NCBI GenBank assembly: GCA_015655415.1
Contig: JAATFB010000072.1
Coordinates: forward strand, 1 to 54,105
DNA length: 54,105 bases
Reading direction: 5' to 3'
Origin: Actinomycetales bacterium
Lineage (GTDB): Bacteria; Actinomycetota; Actinomycetes; Actinomycetales; Microbacteriaceae
Position 1 is the first letter of the stretch. The number at the start of each line of letters is the position of its first letter. Below the pieces are notes generated by a model. That model had not been told where the DNA came from. It saw nothing but the letters and a program-made list of their open reading frames with translations, and made no database searches. The translations under genes and the position numbers were made by a program. Positions 8,681-17,737 of this stretch are shown in pieces.

Positions 8681-9463
8681 TCAGGCCGCCGCGGCATCGG
8701 CCTCCACGACCACGACCTCACAGCCACGGTCGCGCAGCTCTGCGAGGGACTCGGACGACGCCCCCGAGTCGGTGATGAGCACGTCGACATCCTCCATCGC
8801 GCACACCGGCGCAAGGGCGACCCGGCCGATCTTCGTCGAGTCCACGAGGACGACGACGACCCGCGCCCGTCTCGACAGAACGCCGTTGACACGAGCTCCC
8901 ACCGGGTCGTAGTTCGTGCAGCCCGCCGAGGCGTCCACTCCGTCCACCCCGATCACCGCGACATCGATGTTGTAGTCGGCGAGAAAGCTCTCGGCGCTGG
9001 GTCCCACCGCCTCCTGGCTGCTGGAACGCACCTCGCCGCCGGCCGCGAACACGCGCAACGAGGCGTTCTGCACGAGCTCGATGGCGATGTTGAGTGCGTT
9101 GGTCACCACTGTGACGCCGCGCCCGGTGTTGGGCAGAAGGCGCGCGAACTCGCTCACCGTCGTGCCGCCGGTCATGCCGATGACTCTCGCGTCGCGAACG
9201 CGCTCCAGCGCTGCCCGCGCTATCGCGCGCTTCTCGGCCAGGTTGTGCGACGTCTTGTAGCCCAGCGGAAGATCGTTGAAGGCCTCGTGGGGCCGGGCTC
9301 CCCCGTGGGTGCGGGTGACCAGCTTCTGCTCCTCGAGTGTTTCGAGGTCACGGCGGATCGTCGCGGCCGAGACATCGAACAGTTCGGCGAGACCTCTGAC
9401 ATCGGCGCTGCCGTGGTCCACCACCACGGAAACGATCTGGTTGAGTCTCTGTCTGCGCTGCAC
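8681..9463 (-). CDS. DeoR/GlpR-family sugar-responsive transcriptional repressor
   Basis: Cytoplasmic DNA-binding regulator, usually relieved by a sugar phosphate. Its 260 residues hold an N-terminal winged helix-turn-helix (about 20-60, with VSAATIRRDLETLEEQ and the following THGGA), then the DeoRC sugar-phosphate sensor domain with MTGGTTVSEFARLL. The GTG start at 9463 lies six bases after a TAGCCT box and lacks a Shine-Dalgarno site, so it is probably leaderless. Divergent from the ABC importer and GH4 operon, which it most likely controls, together with the GH4/PfkB unit at 17712. Confidence 0.9.
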   Translation of the reverse strand: MQRRQRLNQIVSVVVDHGSADVRGLAELFDVSAATIRRDLETLEEQKLVTRTHGGARPHEAFNDLPLGYKTSHNLAEKRAIARAALERVRDARVIGMTGGTTVSEFARLLPNTGRGVTVVTNALNIAIELVQNASLRVFAAGGEVRSSSQEAVGPSAESFLADYNIDVAVIGVDGVDASAGCTNYDPVGARVNGVLSRRARVVVVLVDSTKIGRVALAPVCAMEDVDVLITDSGASSESLAELRDRGCEVVVVEADAAAA

Positions 9464-9469
9464 GCCGCC

Positions 9470-9475
9470 AGGCTA
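9470..9475 (-). promoter_or_regulatory. -10 box for leaderless DeoR-gene mRNA
   Basis: TAGCCT, then six bases, then the GTG start. Same architecture as tilS, recQ and mdh in this window. Confidence 0.5.
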
Positions 9476-9483
9476 GCACCAAC

Positions 9484-9510
9484 GCGCAATTTATCTGCGC
9501 ATTTTGATCA
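9484..9510. promoter_or_regulatory. Candidate DeoR operator in the divergent region
   Basis: GCGCAA and TGCGCA half-sites separated by six bases are followed by the palindrome TGATCA. A related TTGCGC / GCGCAA palindrome occurs upstream of the second GH4 gene at 17721-17737. Both sit in regions that the neighbouring DeoR protein would be expected to control; binding is inferred. Confidence 0.3.
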
Positions 9511-9580
9511 TCTTACTTCGAGTGACGCCGAATTTACACGAGCGTAATCGTTAGTTGCTCAATATGGACGACGATCGTGA

Positions 9581-9609
9581 TTGACCCTTGTTCGTGTTGC
9601 GCGTATCGT
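9581..9609 (+). promoter_or_regulatory. Promoter of the sugar ABC/GH4 operon
   Basis: TTGACC (9581-9586) and TATCGT (9604-9609) are spaced by 17 bases, a strong match to the housekeeping consensus. The leader to the start at 9685 is about 70 bases. Confidence 0.6.
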
Positions 9610-9684
9610 GAGGTCACTGCCGTCATAACGTGCAAATTGCTTGAGACATGAGCACCCTCACGTGATCGAGAGAGGCATTCCCTA

Positions 9685-11022
9685 ATGGATTCGACGAAGA
9701 AACACCTGAGGTCCGCGGTTCTCGTGGCAGGGGCGGCCACGCTCGCCCTGGCGATGGGCGGGTGCTCCGCCGGCTCGAGCGGCGCGTCCGGCGGCTCGGA
9801 CCAGACGAAGAACGTGACGATCAACGTGGTGCTCGCATCCGACCCGCCGCCGAAGTCGGAGTTGGCCGAGTTCACCAAGGAAACCGGCATCACGGTCAAG
9901 TGGACCAACCTCGACTGGGACAGCCTGCAGACCAAGATCGCCGCCGCCGCAACCGCCAAGACCTACTTCGCCGACGCGACAGATGTGGACTGGTCGCGGG
10001 TGGGTCAGCTCGGCAAGCTGGGCTGGTTCTATCCGATGCAGAAGTACCTCAAGACCTCGTCGCTCAAGGCCGACATGCCCCAGCTCAGCTCGTTCACCGT
10101 AGACGACAAGGTCGTCGGGATCCCGTACGACGCCTCATTCATGGTCACGACGGTCAACAAGGAACTGTTCGCGAAGGCCGGCATCACCACGATGCCCACG
10201 ACGATAAGCGACTACACCAAAGACCTTCAGCAGGTGAAGAGCTCCGGAGCCGTGCAGTATCCGCTCGACATACCCTTCGCCGCCGCCGAGGGCCTCTCGA
10301 CCTACTGGTACCAGACCACCGGCGCCTTCGGAGGCACAGTGCTCGACAAGAAGGGCAAGCCGCAGTTCACCTCGCCCGACTCGGCCGGCTACAGGGCAGC
10401 GCAATGGATGATCAGCGCGCTGAAGAGCGGCCTCGTGAGTCCCGGAAACATCAACGTGACCGACAGCCAGGGCATGCAGACGCTCATGGCGAAGGGCAAC
10501 GTGGCGAGCGTCTTCTCCGACTACTCCGGAAACGTCGGCAGCCTGTACAACGTGCCGGACTCCTCAAGCGTCGTGAACCAGGTGCAATACATCCCCACCC
10601 CAGGCGCAGACGGTGTGGGCCCCAACCTCAGCAACCCGGACAGCATCGGAATCCCCGTGAACGCCAAGTATCCGAAGGCTGCGGCCAAGTTCATCAGCTG
10701 GTTCACCTCGAAGGACACCCAGGTCGACTTCGCCGGCGCCAACGGGCCCGACAAGGTCCTCTCCGGCTATGCGCTGCCGTCACGTCTCAGCGCGGTCGAT
10801 GTGCTCAACTCGAAGGGCACGCTCGTCGGCGGGGACGTGCTGGCCAAGCTGTTGAAAACGCGCGCGAAGCCCGTGTTCCCCGAGGGCGCACCGTCGTGGT
10901 ATCCGCAGTTCTCCAACTCCGTGTACACGAACCTGCATGCCGCCGCGGCGGGCAACATGACCGTGGATGCGGCGATCAAAGCGATCGCGCAGACGGCGAC
11001 GCAACTCTCCAGCGGCTCGTGA
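9685..11022 (+). CDS. Sugar ABC transporter substrate-binding lipoprotein
   Basis: Extracellular, membrane-tethered receptor that delivers a sugar to the two permeases downstream. The 445-residue protein has a lipoprotein signal with the lipobox ending in GGC (C27). A Ser/Gly-rich linker and a two-lobed family 1 type solute-binding fold follow, as in CUT1 oligosaccharide importers. An AGAGAGG ribosome-binding site precedes the ATG. First gene of a run with two permeases, a GH4 glycosidase and a SIS protein, so the ligand is probably a galactoside, glucoside or amino-sugar glycoside. The exact sugar cannot be read from sequence. Confidence 0.92.
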   Translation: MDSTKKHLRSAVLVAGAATLALAMGGCSAGSSGASGGSDQTKNVTINVVLASDPPPKSELAEFTKETGITVKWTNLDWDSLQTKIAAAATAKTYFADATDVDWSRVGQLGKLGWFYPMQKYLKTSSLKADMPQLSSFTVDDKVVGIPYDASFMVTTVNKELFAKAGITTMPTTISDYTKDLQQVKSSGAVQYPLDIPFAAAEGLSTYWYQTTGAFGGTVLDKKGKPQFTSPDSAGYRAAQWMISALKSGLVSPGNINVTDSQGMQTLMAKGNVASVFSDYSGNVGSLYNVPDSSSVVNQVQYIPTPGADGVGPNLSNPDSIGIPVNAKYPKAAAKFISWFTSKDTQVDFAGANGPDKVLSGYALPSRLSAVDVLNSKGTLVGGDVLAKLLKTRAKPVFPEGAPSWYPQFSNSVYTNLHAAAAGNMTVDAAIKAIAQTATQLSSGS

Positions 11023-11059
11023 GCGTGACAGCCGATTCCTCGGTCGGAAGGCTTCAACA

Positions 11060-11980
11060 GTGACAGTCGGACTCCAGGCCGGCCGCCCGGTACCCGGCCT
11101 GCCCAGGCGGCGCAAACGAATCGACGCGCTTCCGTGGCTCTTGGTGTCGCCGTTGGCGATCTTCATCGTCGGCCTCGCGCTCGTCCCGGCCGCCTACACG
11201 ATCATCGCCTCGTTCTTCCGGGTCGATGAGCTCGATCCACCCACTCGCTTCAACGGCCTCGACAACTTCGTCCACATCTTCCAGAACGGGGCGATCCTCT
11301 CGAGCATGGGCAACACCCTGCTCTATGTGCTGGTCGGCGTGGCGCTCTCCACCTTGCTCGGCATCTTCTTCGCGGTGGTGCTCAAGCAGAAGTTCCGAGG
11401 ACGCTCCGCCCTCATAGCGATACTGATCCTGCCGTGGGCCCTGCCGGGTGTGGTCGAGGGCATCATCTGGGTGAACATCTGGGACGCCAATACGGGTCTT
11501 CTGAACAGCATGCTCAAGTCACTGAACCTGATCGAGAACTACCAGGTCTTCCTCGGCACCAACCATTTCGTCACCGTGCTGCTGATCGAGATCGTGCAGG
11601 TCTGGCAGATCACCCCGCTGTCGACCCTGCTGATCCTGGCCGCATTGCAGAACATCCCTGATGAGCTTTACGAGGCCGGCAGCATCGACGGCGCCTCGTC
11701 GTGGAGGGCGTTCACCGGCATCACCCTGCCGTTGATCCGTCCAGGCATCACGGTGGCCATGGTGCAGGCGGTGATCGCGACGCTCAACGTCTTCGATCAG
11801 CCGTACGTGTTGAACGGGGCCGCGGCGACCGGATCGTCGGTGACGATGCAGACCTATTTCGTGACGTTCCAGAACCTGGACTTCGGTGCGGGCTACGCCC
11901 TTTCGCTGATCATCACGATCGCGACGCTGATCATCTCGTTCGGGGTGCTCAAGCTCGTCTATCGACCCGTGGAGTTCTGA
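11060..11980 (+). CDS. Sugar ABC transporter permease 1 (MalF-like)
   Basis: Integral membrane subunit of a CUT1 importer, 306 residues with six expected helices; the first is near 22-45. The EAA cytoplasmic loop that contacts the ATPase reads ELYEAGSIDGASSWRAF. The start is the GTG at 11060, seven bases after GGAAGG; an upstream ATG in the same frame reads through a basic non-membrane stretch and overlaps the previous gene. Its stop overlaps the next gene's start (TGATG). No ATP-binding subunit is encoded in this locus. Confidence 0.92.
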   Translation: MTVGLQAGRPVPGLPRRRKRIDALPWLLVSPLAIFIVGLALVPAAYTIIASFFRVDELDPPTRFNGLDNFVHIFQNGAILSSMGNTLLYVLVGVALSTLLGIFFAVVLKQKFRGRSALIAILILPWALPGVVEGIIWVNIWDANTGLLNSMLKSLNLIENYQVFLGTNHFVTVLLIEIVQVWQITPLSTLLILAALQNIPDELYEAGSIDGASSWRAFTGITLPLIRPGITVAMVQAVIATLNVFDQPYVLNGAAATGSSVTMQTYFVTFQNLDFGAGYALSLIITIATLIISFGVLKLVYRPVEF

Positions 11981-12816
11981 TGGACCGACGTATGCACTGG
12001 GTTCGCTGGATCGGGGTTGCGTTCATACTGCTATGGACGCTCATCCCGATCTACTGGACCCTCAACACCAGCCTGCAGACGAACGCGCAGGTCACGGCCA
12101 AGCCCGCGTACTACGTGCCGCCGACGCCCACCCTGCGGAACTTCGCGACACTGCTGACGGGCAACGGCGACGTGCCGGACTCCGTGCGTCAGTCGCTGGT
12201 GAACATCATCATCGAATGCGCAGCAGCGACGATCGTCACGGTGGTCATCTCCACCTTGGCGGCATACGCCTTCGCCCGCATGAGGTTCCGCGGCCGTCAG
12301 CTGCTGTTCTACGCGGTGCTCGCGACCATGGCCTTTCCGGCGTACACGACGCTCATTCCGATCTACAAGATCATGACCGGGCTCGGACTCGTCAACACGT
12401 ATACGGGAATCGTGCTGGTGTACGTGTCGGGCTTCCTGCCATTGGCGACATGGATCCTCTACAACTACATGTCGAGCCTTCCGGTCTCGATCGAGGAGGC
12501 GGGCCAGGTTGACGGCGCGAGCCGCATGCAGGTGCTCTGGCACCTGGTGGTTCCGCTGGCGCGTCCCGGCATCATCTCGACAGCGATCATCACCTTCCTG
12601 TTCGCTTGGGGTCAGTTCCTCTTTCCCCTGGTGCTCTCGAGCGACATCTCGACCGAGCCGCTCACCGTGGTGATCGCCTCGTTGCAAGGGCGGCACGTCG
12701 TGCCGTTCTCGCTCATGAGCGCAGCCGGGATCATCGCCATCGCCATTCCCGCCGTGATCGCCGTGCTGCTCAACCGCTACATCGTGAACGGGCTCCTCAG
12801 CGGAAGTGTGAAATGA
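11980..12816 (+). CDS. Sugar ABC transporter permease 2 (MalG-like)
   Basis: Second membrane subunit of the importer, 278 residues. An N-terminal helix lies near 7-25, and the EAA loop reads IEEAGQVDGASRMQVLW about 80 residues before the C-terminus. It ends NGLLSGSVK, typical of the MalG group. Starts on the last base of the previous stop codon and overlaps the next gene in ATGA, so translation is coupled. Confidence 0.92.
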   Translation: MDRRMHWVRWIGVAFILLWTLIPIYWTLNTSLQTNAQVTAKPAYYVPPTPTLRNFATLLTGNGDVPDSVRQSLVNIIIECAAATIVTVVISTLAAYAFARMRFRGRQLLFYAVLATMAFPAYTTLIPIYKIMTGLGLVNTYTGIVLVYVSGFLPLATWILYNYMSSLPVSIEEAGQVDGASRMQVLWHLVVPLARPGIISTAIITFLFAWGQFLFPLVLSSDISTEPLTVVIASLQGRHVVPFSLMSAAGIIAIAIPAVIAVLLNRYIVNGLLSGSVK

Positions 12817-14186
12817 GACAGATCGTGACCCGGGACGTCTTCGTCCTGATCGGTGCGGGCAGCACCGTCTTCACCCCCGGCCTACTGCGCGATCTCGCCA
12901 CGAGCGAGACCTTCCGTGAGGCGGAGGTGCGGCTCGTGGACGTGGACCGCACAGCCGTGGAGACGATGGCCGCGGTCGGGCAGCGCATCGTGGCTGCCCA
13001 CGGATCCGGCATCACCGTGAGCGCACACACCGACCGGCGCGAGGCGCTGCCCGGCGCGCGCTTCGTGACGACCACGATCGCGGTCGGCTCGGCGGCAGGA
13101 TGGCGATCTGATCTCGACATCCCCGCGCGATACGGCATCAAGCAGACCGTGGGAGACAGCGTCGGTCCAGGCGGTGTGCTGCGCGCCCTGCGGCATGTGC
13201 CCGAGCTGGTGGCGATCGCGCGCGACATCGCGTCGCTGGCCCCCGACGCGCTCATGGTGAACTACAGCAACCCGCTGTCCGCCAACGTGCGCGGCATCGT
13301 CGACTACACCGGCGTGAACGCGATCGGACTGTGCCACGGCACCATGCACACCAGGTCCGCCCTCAGCAGCGACCTCGGTGTGGACCCCGAGCTCGTGACC
13401 GCGACGTTCGCCGGCCTCAACCACCTGTGCTGGCTGCTCGACATCCGCACGGCGGAGACGGACCTGTATCCGCGGCTGCGTCAGCTCGTCGATGAACGTG
13501 CGCAGGGGAAGGACGCCGCGCCAAACCGCAGTGAAGGCGTGCACGCGCCGGTATCGGCCGACCTCTTCCGCACGTTCGGGCTCTATCCGGCGCCGGGCGA
13601 TCGTCACGTCGCCGAGTTCTTCGGCGACTACCTGGGCAACCAAGGCCCGGTCTTCGAGTGGGGTCTCGATGCCGGTCACGACATGACCATCGAGTACATC
13701 GATGAGAAGGACAGCCTCTGGGAGGAGCTCAGGGCACAGGCCGCGGGGACCGCCGAGCCCGTCGTCGAGGCATCCCAGGAGGCCGAGCGCTTCGTGTCCA
13801 TCGCCGAGGCGATCGCGTCGGGCCGGCGTGACGTCGAGCTCGCGGTGAACGTGCCCAATCACGGAGCGATCGAGAACCTGCCCCTCGGTGCGGTCGTCGA
13901 AGTTCCCGCGGTGGTCGATGCCTCCGGCGTCTCGCCCGTGGCGATCGGGCGCCTGCCCGACGGCGTTGCCGCCGTGCTCAGCGCCAGGTCCTTGCAACAA
14001 GAGCTCACTGTCCGCGCTGCCATGGAGCGTGACATCGACCTGGCCGTCCAGGCGCTCGCGCTCGATCCGCTGGTCCCCACGACGGCCATCGCACGATCGA
14101 TCCTCACCGACGCGATCGACGCTGGCGGTTTCCGACCGGCAGCACCCCATTCCCACCCCTACACCAAACGATCGGGAGCACAGTGA
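12813..14186 (+). CDS. Family 4 glycoside hydrolase (NAD- and metal-dependent), first copy
   Basis: GH4 enzymes cleave glycosides by NAD-dependent oxidation at C3, elimination and re-reduction, with Mn2+ or another divalent metal. The 457 residues show the N-terminal NAD fold (LIGAGSTVF, 12-20), the NYSNP motif (150-154), the metal-binding C174/H175 in LCHGT, and N203/H204 in GLNH. All key residues are present. An ABC importer delivers unphosphorylated sugar, which argues for an alpha-galactosidase or alpha-glucuronidase-like activity rather than a 6-phospho-glycosidase. Coupled to both neighbours by 4-base overlaps. It differs clearly from the second GH4 at 16384-17712. Confidence 0.92.
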   Translation: MRQIVTRDVFVLIGAGSTVFTPGLLRDLATSETFREAEVRLVDVDRTAVETMAAVGQRIVAAHGSGITVSAHTDRREALPGARFVTTTIAVGSAAGWRSDLDIPARYGIKQTVGDSVGPGGVLRALRHVPELVAIARDIASLAPDALMVNYSNPLSANVRGIVDYTGVNAIGLCHGTMHTRSALSSDLGVDPELVTATFAGLNHLCWLLDIRTAETDLYPRLRQLVDERAQGKDAAPNRSEGVHAPVSADLFRTFGLYPAPGDRHVAEFFGDYLGNQGPVFEWGLDAGHDMTIEYIDEKDSLWEELRAQAAGTAEPVVEASQEAERFVSIAEAIASGRRDVELAVNVPNHGAIENLPLGAVVEVPAVVDASGVSPVAIGRLPDGVAAVLSARSLQQELTVRAAMERDIDLAVQALALDPLVPTTAIARSILTDAIDAGGFRPAAPHSHPYTKRSGAQ

Positions 14187-15085
14187 ACAGCATCGACCCG
14201 GGCCTTCTCGGTCGCCGAACCAGGGCCGAGATCGAAAGTCAGCCGTCATGCTGGTCCAGGGCCCGCGAGCTGGCCGGCGCCCCTGGCCTGCCCCGAAGAG
14301 GTGAGCGCGTGCTCGTGCTCGGCTGCGGCACGTCCTTCTACGTCGGAGGGGCGTACGCCTGGCTCCGCGAGCAGTCCGGTGCGGGCATCACCGACGCCCT
14401 GATCGCCTCCGAGCTGCCGCCGCTCGTGCGCGACTACGATCGCGTCATCGCCATCAGCCGCTCGGGAACCACAGCAGAGCTGATCAGCGCTCTCGACCGA
14501 CTTCCACCGGACGTGCCCGTGACCGCTCTGCTCGGCGAGCTGAACACGCCCGTCGCCGAGCGCGCCCACGACATCGTCGACCTCTCGTTCGCCGACGAGA
14601 CCAGTGTCGTGCAGACGCGCTTCCCCACCACGCAACTCGCCCTGCTGCTGACCGCGCTCGGCGATGGCGAGCGCGTGCGCACCCTCATCGACGACGCCAC
14701 CCGGCTGTTGGCAGCTCCACCGAGCGAGGCGCAGCCGCGCCAGCTGGTCGTGCTCGGCACCCGGTGGGCAGCGTTCCTCGCCCAGGAAGCCGCACTCAAG
14801 GCCCGCGAATCCGTGGGGATGTGGGCTGAGGCCTATGCGACCGGCGAATACCTGCACGGCCCGATCAGCGTTGCGGGCGAGGAGACCCTAGTCTGGGCGA
14901 TGACGCCGCTGAGCGACAACCAGCGCCAGGCCATCCTCGACACGGGGGCTCGTCTGTGCGAGAGGGAGGACGACCCCATCGTGCAACTCGTGGACGTGCA
15001 ACGCCACGCGGTCAGCTGGGCGGCCGAGCGGGGTCGCGACGCCGACCGTCCGGTGCACCTCTCCCGCTCGGTGCTGCAGCCTTAG
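14183..15085 (+). CDS. SIS-domain sugar isomerase/deaminase-like protein
   Basis: Two SIS (sugar isomerase) domains like those of the isomerase half of GlmS or of AgaS; they bind phosphosugars. Of 300 residues, the first SIS domain contains VLGCGTSFYVGGAYA (about 46-60) and ISRSGTTAEL (about 92-101). The second has VVLGTRWAAFLAQEAALK, and GEYLHGPIS follows. No glutaminase domain is present. GTG start overlapping the GH4 stop. The likely role is ketose/aldose isomerisation or deamination of an amino-sugar phosphate made after hydrolysis. Function inferred from the fold and the context. Confidence 0.82.
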   Translation: MNSIDPGLLGRRTRAEIESQPSCWSRARELAGAPGLPRRGERVLVLGCGTSFYVGGAYAWLREQSGAGITDALIASELPPLVRDYDRVIAISRSGTTAELISALDRLPPDVPVTALLGELNTPVAERAHDIVDLSFADETSVVQTRFPTTQLALLLTALGDGERVRTLIDDATRLLAAPPSEAQPRQLVVLGTRWAAFLAQEAALKARESVGMWAEAYATGEYLHGPISVAGEETLVWAMTPLSDNQRQAILDTGARLCEREDDPIVQLVDVQRHAVSWAAERGRDADRPVHLSRSVLQP

Positions 15086-15224
15086 CAGCGGCCTGACGTC
15101 GGCTCGCGCCTCGGTCGGCTCGGCGATCTCGTAGGTCGCACCAGCCGGTAGGTCGCATCAGCGGGGCGTGCGGCCCGGGGATCGCGACTCGATCAGGCGG
15201 CCCAGTCGCGCCTCATCCTCGCGC

Positions 15225-16175
15225 TCACGCTCCGGCCGCCTTGCGAAGCTCCACGAGGGTCGCCTGGGCCGCCGTTCCCCCGTCTGCACGAGTCGACAAC
15301 GACCCGGCGACCGCAGCCCATCGCAGGCGACCGGCCTCGTTCTCGACGCCGCTCGCCATCGCGGCGATGTAGCCCGCGTCGAAGCTGTCGCCCGCACCGG
15401 TCGTGTCGACGGGGTCCAGCTCGAGACCAGCCGCCGAGCAGTGCGACCCTTCGCGCGACATCGACCAACCCCCGGCGGCTCCGGCCTTGACCACCACGTG
15501 GGTGCCGAGCTCGGCGATCGCGCGCGCGCACTCGTCATCGTCTGCGGCGGCGAGGAGCGGGTCGATCGCCGCCGCGATCGACCGAAGCTCCTCCGTGTTC
15601 GGCATGAAGTAATCAGTGGCGGCCAGCACTTCGCGCATGCCCGACCACTGCTCCGTGGGGTCCCAGTTCGTGTCGAGACTCACCACCACCCCTCGTTGCC
15701 GGAGCCGGGTGGCGAGGTCGACGAAGCCTTCGACGATGGCCGGGGTGAGGAAGTAGGAGGCGAAGTGCACGTGGTCGAGTGCATCCCCGACGGCGAGCAC
15801 ATCGTTCGGCGTGACCTCGGCGATAGCGCCCAGAAGCGTGAGGATGGAGCGATCCCCGGGCTCGGACAGGACGACGGACAAGCCGGTGGGCGTCTCGGGA
15901 ACCACGCGTATGCCTGCCGTGTCGACGCCGAGCTCGCGCAGGGCGTCGAGCACGAAGCCACCGAACATGTCGGTGCCGACGCACGCAATCAGCGAAGTCT
16001 CCACGCCGAGCCGCGCGAGACCGCTGGCGGTGATTCCCGCGGAGCTTCCGAGCACCAGCTCGCCGGCGTCGAGCAACTGCTCGGCCTGTCCGAACCGGGG
16101 CCGCACGTCCCCGCGCAGGATCAAGTCGACGTTCGCATCACCGACGACGGCGACACGATAGCCGGTGTTGGTCAT
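15225..16175 (-). CDS. PfkB-family carbohydrate kinase
   Basis: Phosphorylates a sugar, sugar phosphate or nucleoside with ATP. The 316 residues begin with VAVVGDANVDLIL and include the glycine pair region GSSAGITASGLARLG. The C-terminal PfkB signature DTTGAGDSFDAG contains the catalytic Asp near residue 263. The start at 16175 has GAGGACCAGGA upstream; the in-frame ATG at 16220 is less likely. Downstream of the second GH4 gene on the same strand (208-base gap) and convergent with the SIS gene, so it probably phosphorylates the released hexose. Confidence 0.88.
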   Translation of the reverse strand: MTNTGYRVAVVGDANVDLILRGDVRPRFGQAEQLLDAGELVLGSSAGITASGLARLGVETSLIACVGTDMFGGFVLDALRELGVDTAGIRVVPETPTGLSVVLSEPGDRSILTLLGAIAEVTPNDVLAVGDALDHVHFASYFLTPAIVEGFVDLATRLRQRGVVVSLDTNWDPTEQWSGMREVLAATDYFMPNTEELRSIAAAIDPLLAAADDDECARAIAELGTHVVVKAGAAGGWSMSREGSHCSAAGLELDPVDTTGAGDSFDAGYIAAMASGVENEAGRLRWAAVAGSLSTRADGGTAAQATLVELRKAAGA

Positions 16176-16383
16176 TGTCCTGGTCCTCGCAACGATCGAC
16201 GGGTCTGGGCGAACGGGCATCTCGTCCGCGATGTGCTCCGGACGGCGGCCATCGACTACGCCAGTGCTCGGCCGTCGGCGGGGACCGCCACGGCGTCATC
16301 GCGGGACCTCGGCCGCACCCTCGCCGGGTTCTTCGGCAGCACTCGGCGCGGGGAAGACGCTCCGCCCGCGGTGCGGGCGAGCC

Positions 16384-17712
16384 TCATGCCCAGGCGGGGG
16401 GCACGTGCTGCCGGAGGGGCGCCGGCAGCAGGTCGCCGTGCGCATCGGTGAGGTCGTTGCACAACTGCCAGATCTGCTCGGGCGTGAGGGTCGAGCTGGC
16501 ATTCGGATCCATCAGCACCGCCTGACGCACGAGAAGCGGATCCCCGGTGCGCATCGCCTCGACGGCCAGTTCGGCGACGGAGACATAGTTGCGGTTCTGC
16601 GCAGCCAACTGCACGGGAAGCGCACCCATCGCCTGAGGATGGATGCCGGCGCCGTCGATGGTCACGGGAACCTCGATGACGGCGCCCTGTGGGAGGTTGT
16701 CGATGTACCCGCGGTTGGGCAGGTTGCCGTGGATGGTGCGCTGCGTCCCCGTCACCAGCGAGTGGATGACCTGGGGCGCGTACTCGGCCGCGCCCTCCTC
16801 GAGGTCGAGGTCGTCCCCCGACCTCAGCCTCGCCTTCGCCTCCTCGAACTCGCTGACGTTCCGCTCGCTGATCCCGAGATACTGCAAGGGCTCGATACGG
16901 TACTTGGCCGTCTGCTCGGGCGAGCGAAGGAACCAGGAGAGGTACTCCGCGGAGTGCTCACTGGTCTCGGTGGGATAGAAGCCGAGCCGCTTGAACATCT
17001 CAACCCGCACACGGCGTTGCAGTTGCGGCTCGGCAAGGATCTTCTCCCTCAGCGCCGGGTAGAGGTCCTTCCCGTCGCGCGACCACTCCAGCAGCCAAGC
17101 CTGGTGATTGACCCCGGCAGCCCGGTAGTGGGTGTCTTCGAAAGGCACGCCGATGAGCTTGCACAGCCCCACCGCCGTCCAGTAGACGCTATGACAGAGA
17201 CCGATCGACGTGATGTCGGGGGCCGTCACCGACAGCCACCAGAGGTTCATGGCCATCGGGTTGGTGTAGTTGAGCAGCACGGCGTCGGGACAGATCTCAC
17301 GCATGTCGGCCGTGAGGGCCGTGAGGAACGGAAAGGTGCGCAGCGCCCGAAACACGCCGCCCACCCCGGTGGTGTCACCGATCGTCTGGTTCAGACCGTA
17401 ACGCGCCGGGATCTCCAGATCCTTCCTGGTGCCATCGATCCCCCCGATCTGCACGGTGTTGATCACGAAGTCGGCGTCCGCCAGCGCCTGTCGCCTGTCG
17501 GCGGACGCGATGATCGTGGCGTCGGTGCAGAATCGGGCGTTCAGTTGCTCCGCCATGCCCCGCGCCACGTCGAGACGCTCGGAGTCGATATCGTGCAGCG
17601 CGATCGTGACATCGGCCAGCTCGGGAAACCGCAACAGGTCGGCGACCAACTGTCTCGTGAACACAACACTGCCTGCACCGATGAACGTGACCCTGGTCAT
17701 ACCGTCGATCAT
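16384..17712 (-). CDS. Family 4 glycoside hydrolase, second copy (alpha-galactosidase-like)
   Basis: NAD- and metal-dependent glycosidase of 442 residues. The nucleotide-binding motif is FIGAGSVVF (10-18), NYTNP is at 148-152, metal ligands C173/H174 lie in LCHS, and N202/H203 in VNH. The length and the CHSV/GVNHQAW motifs resemble MelA-type alpha-galactosidases more than the first GH4 copy does. The start is uncertain: ATG at 17712 (MIDGMTRV) or 17700 (MTRV); neither has a strong ribosome-binding site. A GCGCAA palindrome sits just upstream. Probably co-transcribed with the PfkB kinase. Confidence 0.9.
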   Translation of the reverse strand: MIDGMTRVTFIGAGSVVFTRQLVADLLRFPELADVTIALHDIDSERLDVARGMAEQLNARFCTDATIIASADRRQALADADFVINTVQIGGIDGTRKDLEIPARYGLNQTIGDTTGVGGVFRALRTFPFLTALTADMREICPDAVLLNYTNPMAMNLWWLSVTAPDITSIGLCHSVYWTAVGLCKLIGVPFEDTHYRAAGVNHQAWLLEWSRDGKDLYPALREKILAEPQLQRRVRVEMFKRLGFYPTETSEHSAEYLSWFLRSPEQTAKYRIEPLQYLGISERNVSEFEEAKARLRSGDDLDLEEGAAEYAPQVIHSLVTGTQRTIHGNLPNRGYIDNLPQGAVIEVPVTIDGAGIHPQAMGALPVQLAAQNRNYVSVAELAVEAMRTGDPLLVRQAVLMDPNASSTLTPEQIWQLCNDLTDAHGDLLPAPLRQHVPPAWA

Positions 17713-17720
17713 GCTCACAT

Positions 17721-17737
17721 TTGCGCCATCAGCGCAA
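17721..17737. promoter_or_regulatory. Candidate operator before the second GH4 gene
   Basis: Perfect inverted repeat TTGCGC - 5 bases - GCGCAA, within 10 bases of the start codon. It resembles the half-sites beside the DeoR gene at 9484-9501. A repressor bound here would block the GH4/PfkB transcript. Inference only. Confidence 0.3.

Noticed and set aside
14246-14857. Minus-strand frame inside the SIS gene, and similar antisense frames in the GH4, ALDH and recQ genes
   Set aside because: Shadows of genes with clear motifs on the other strand.
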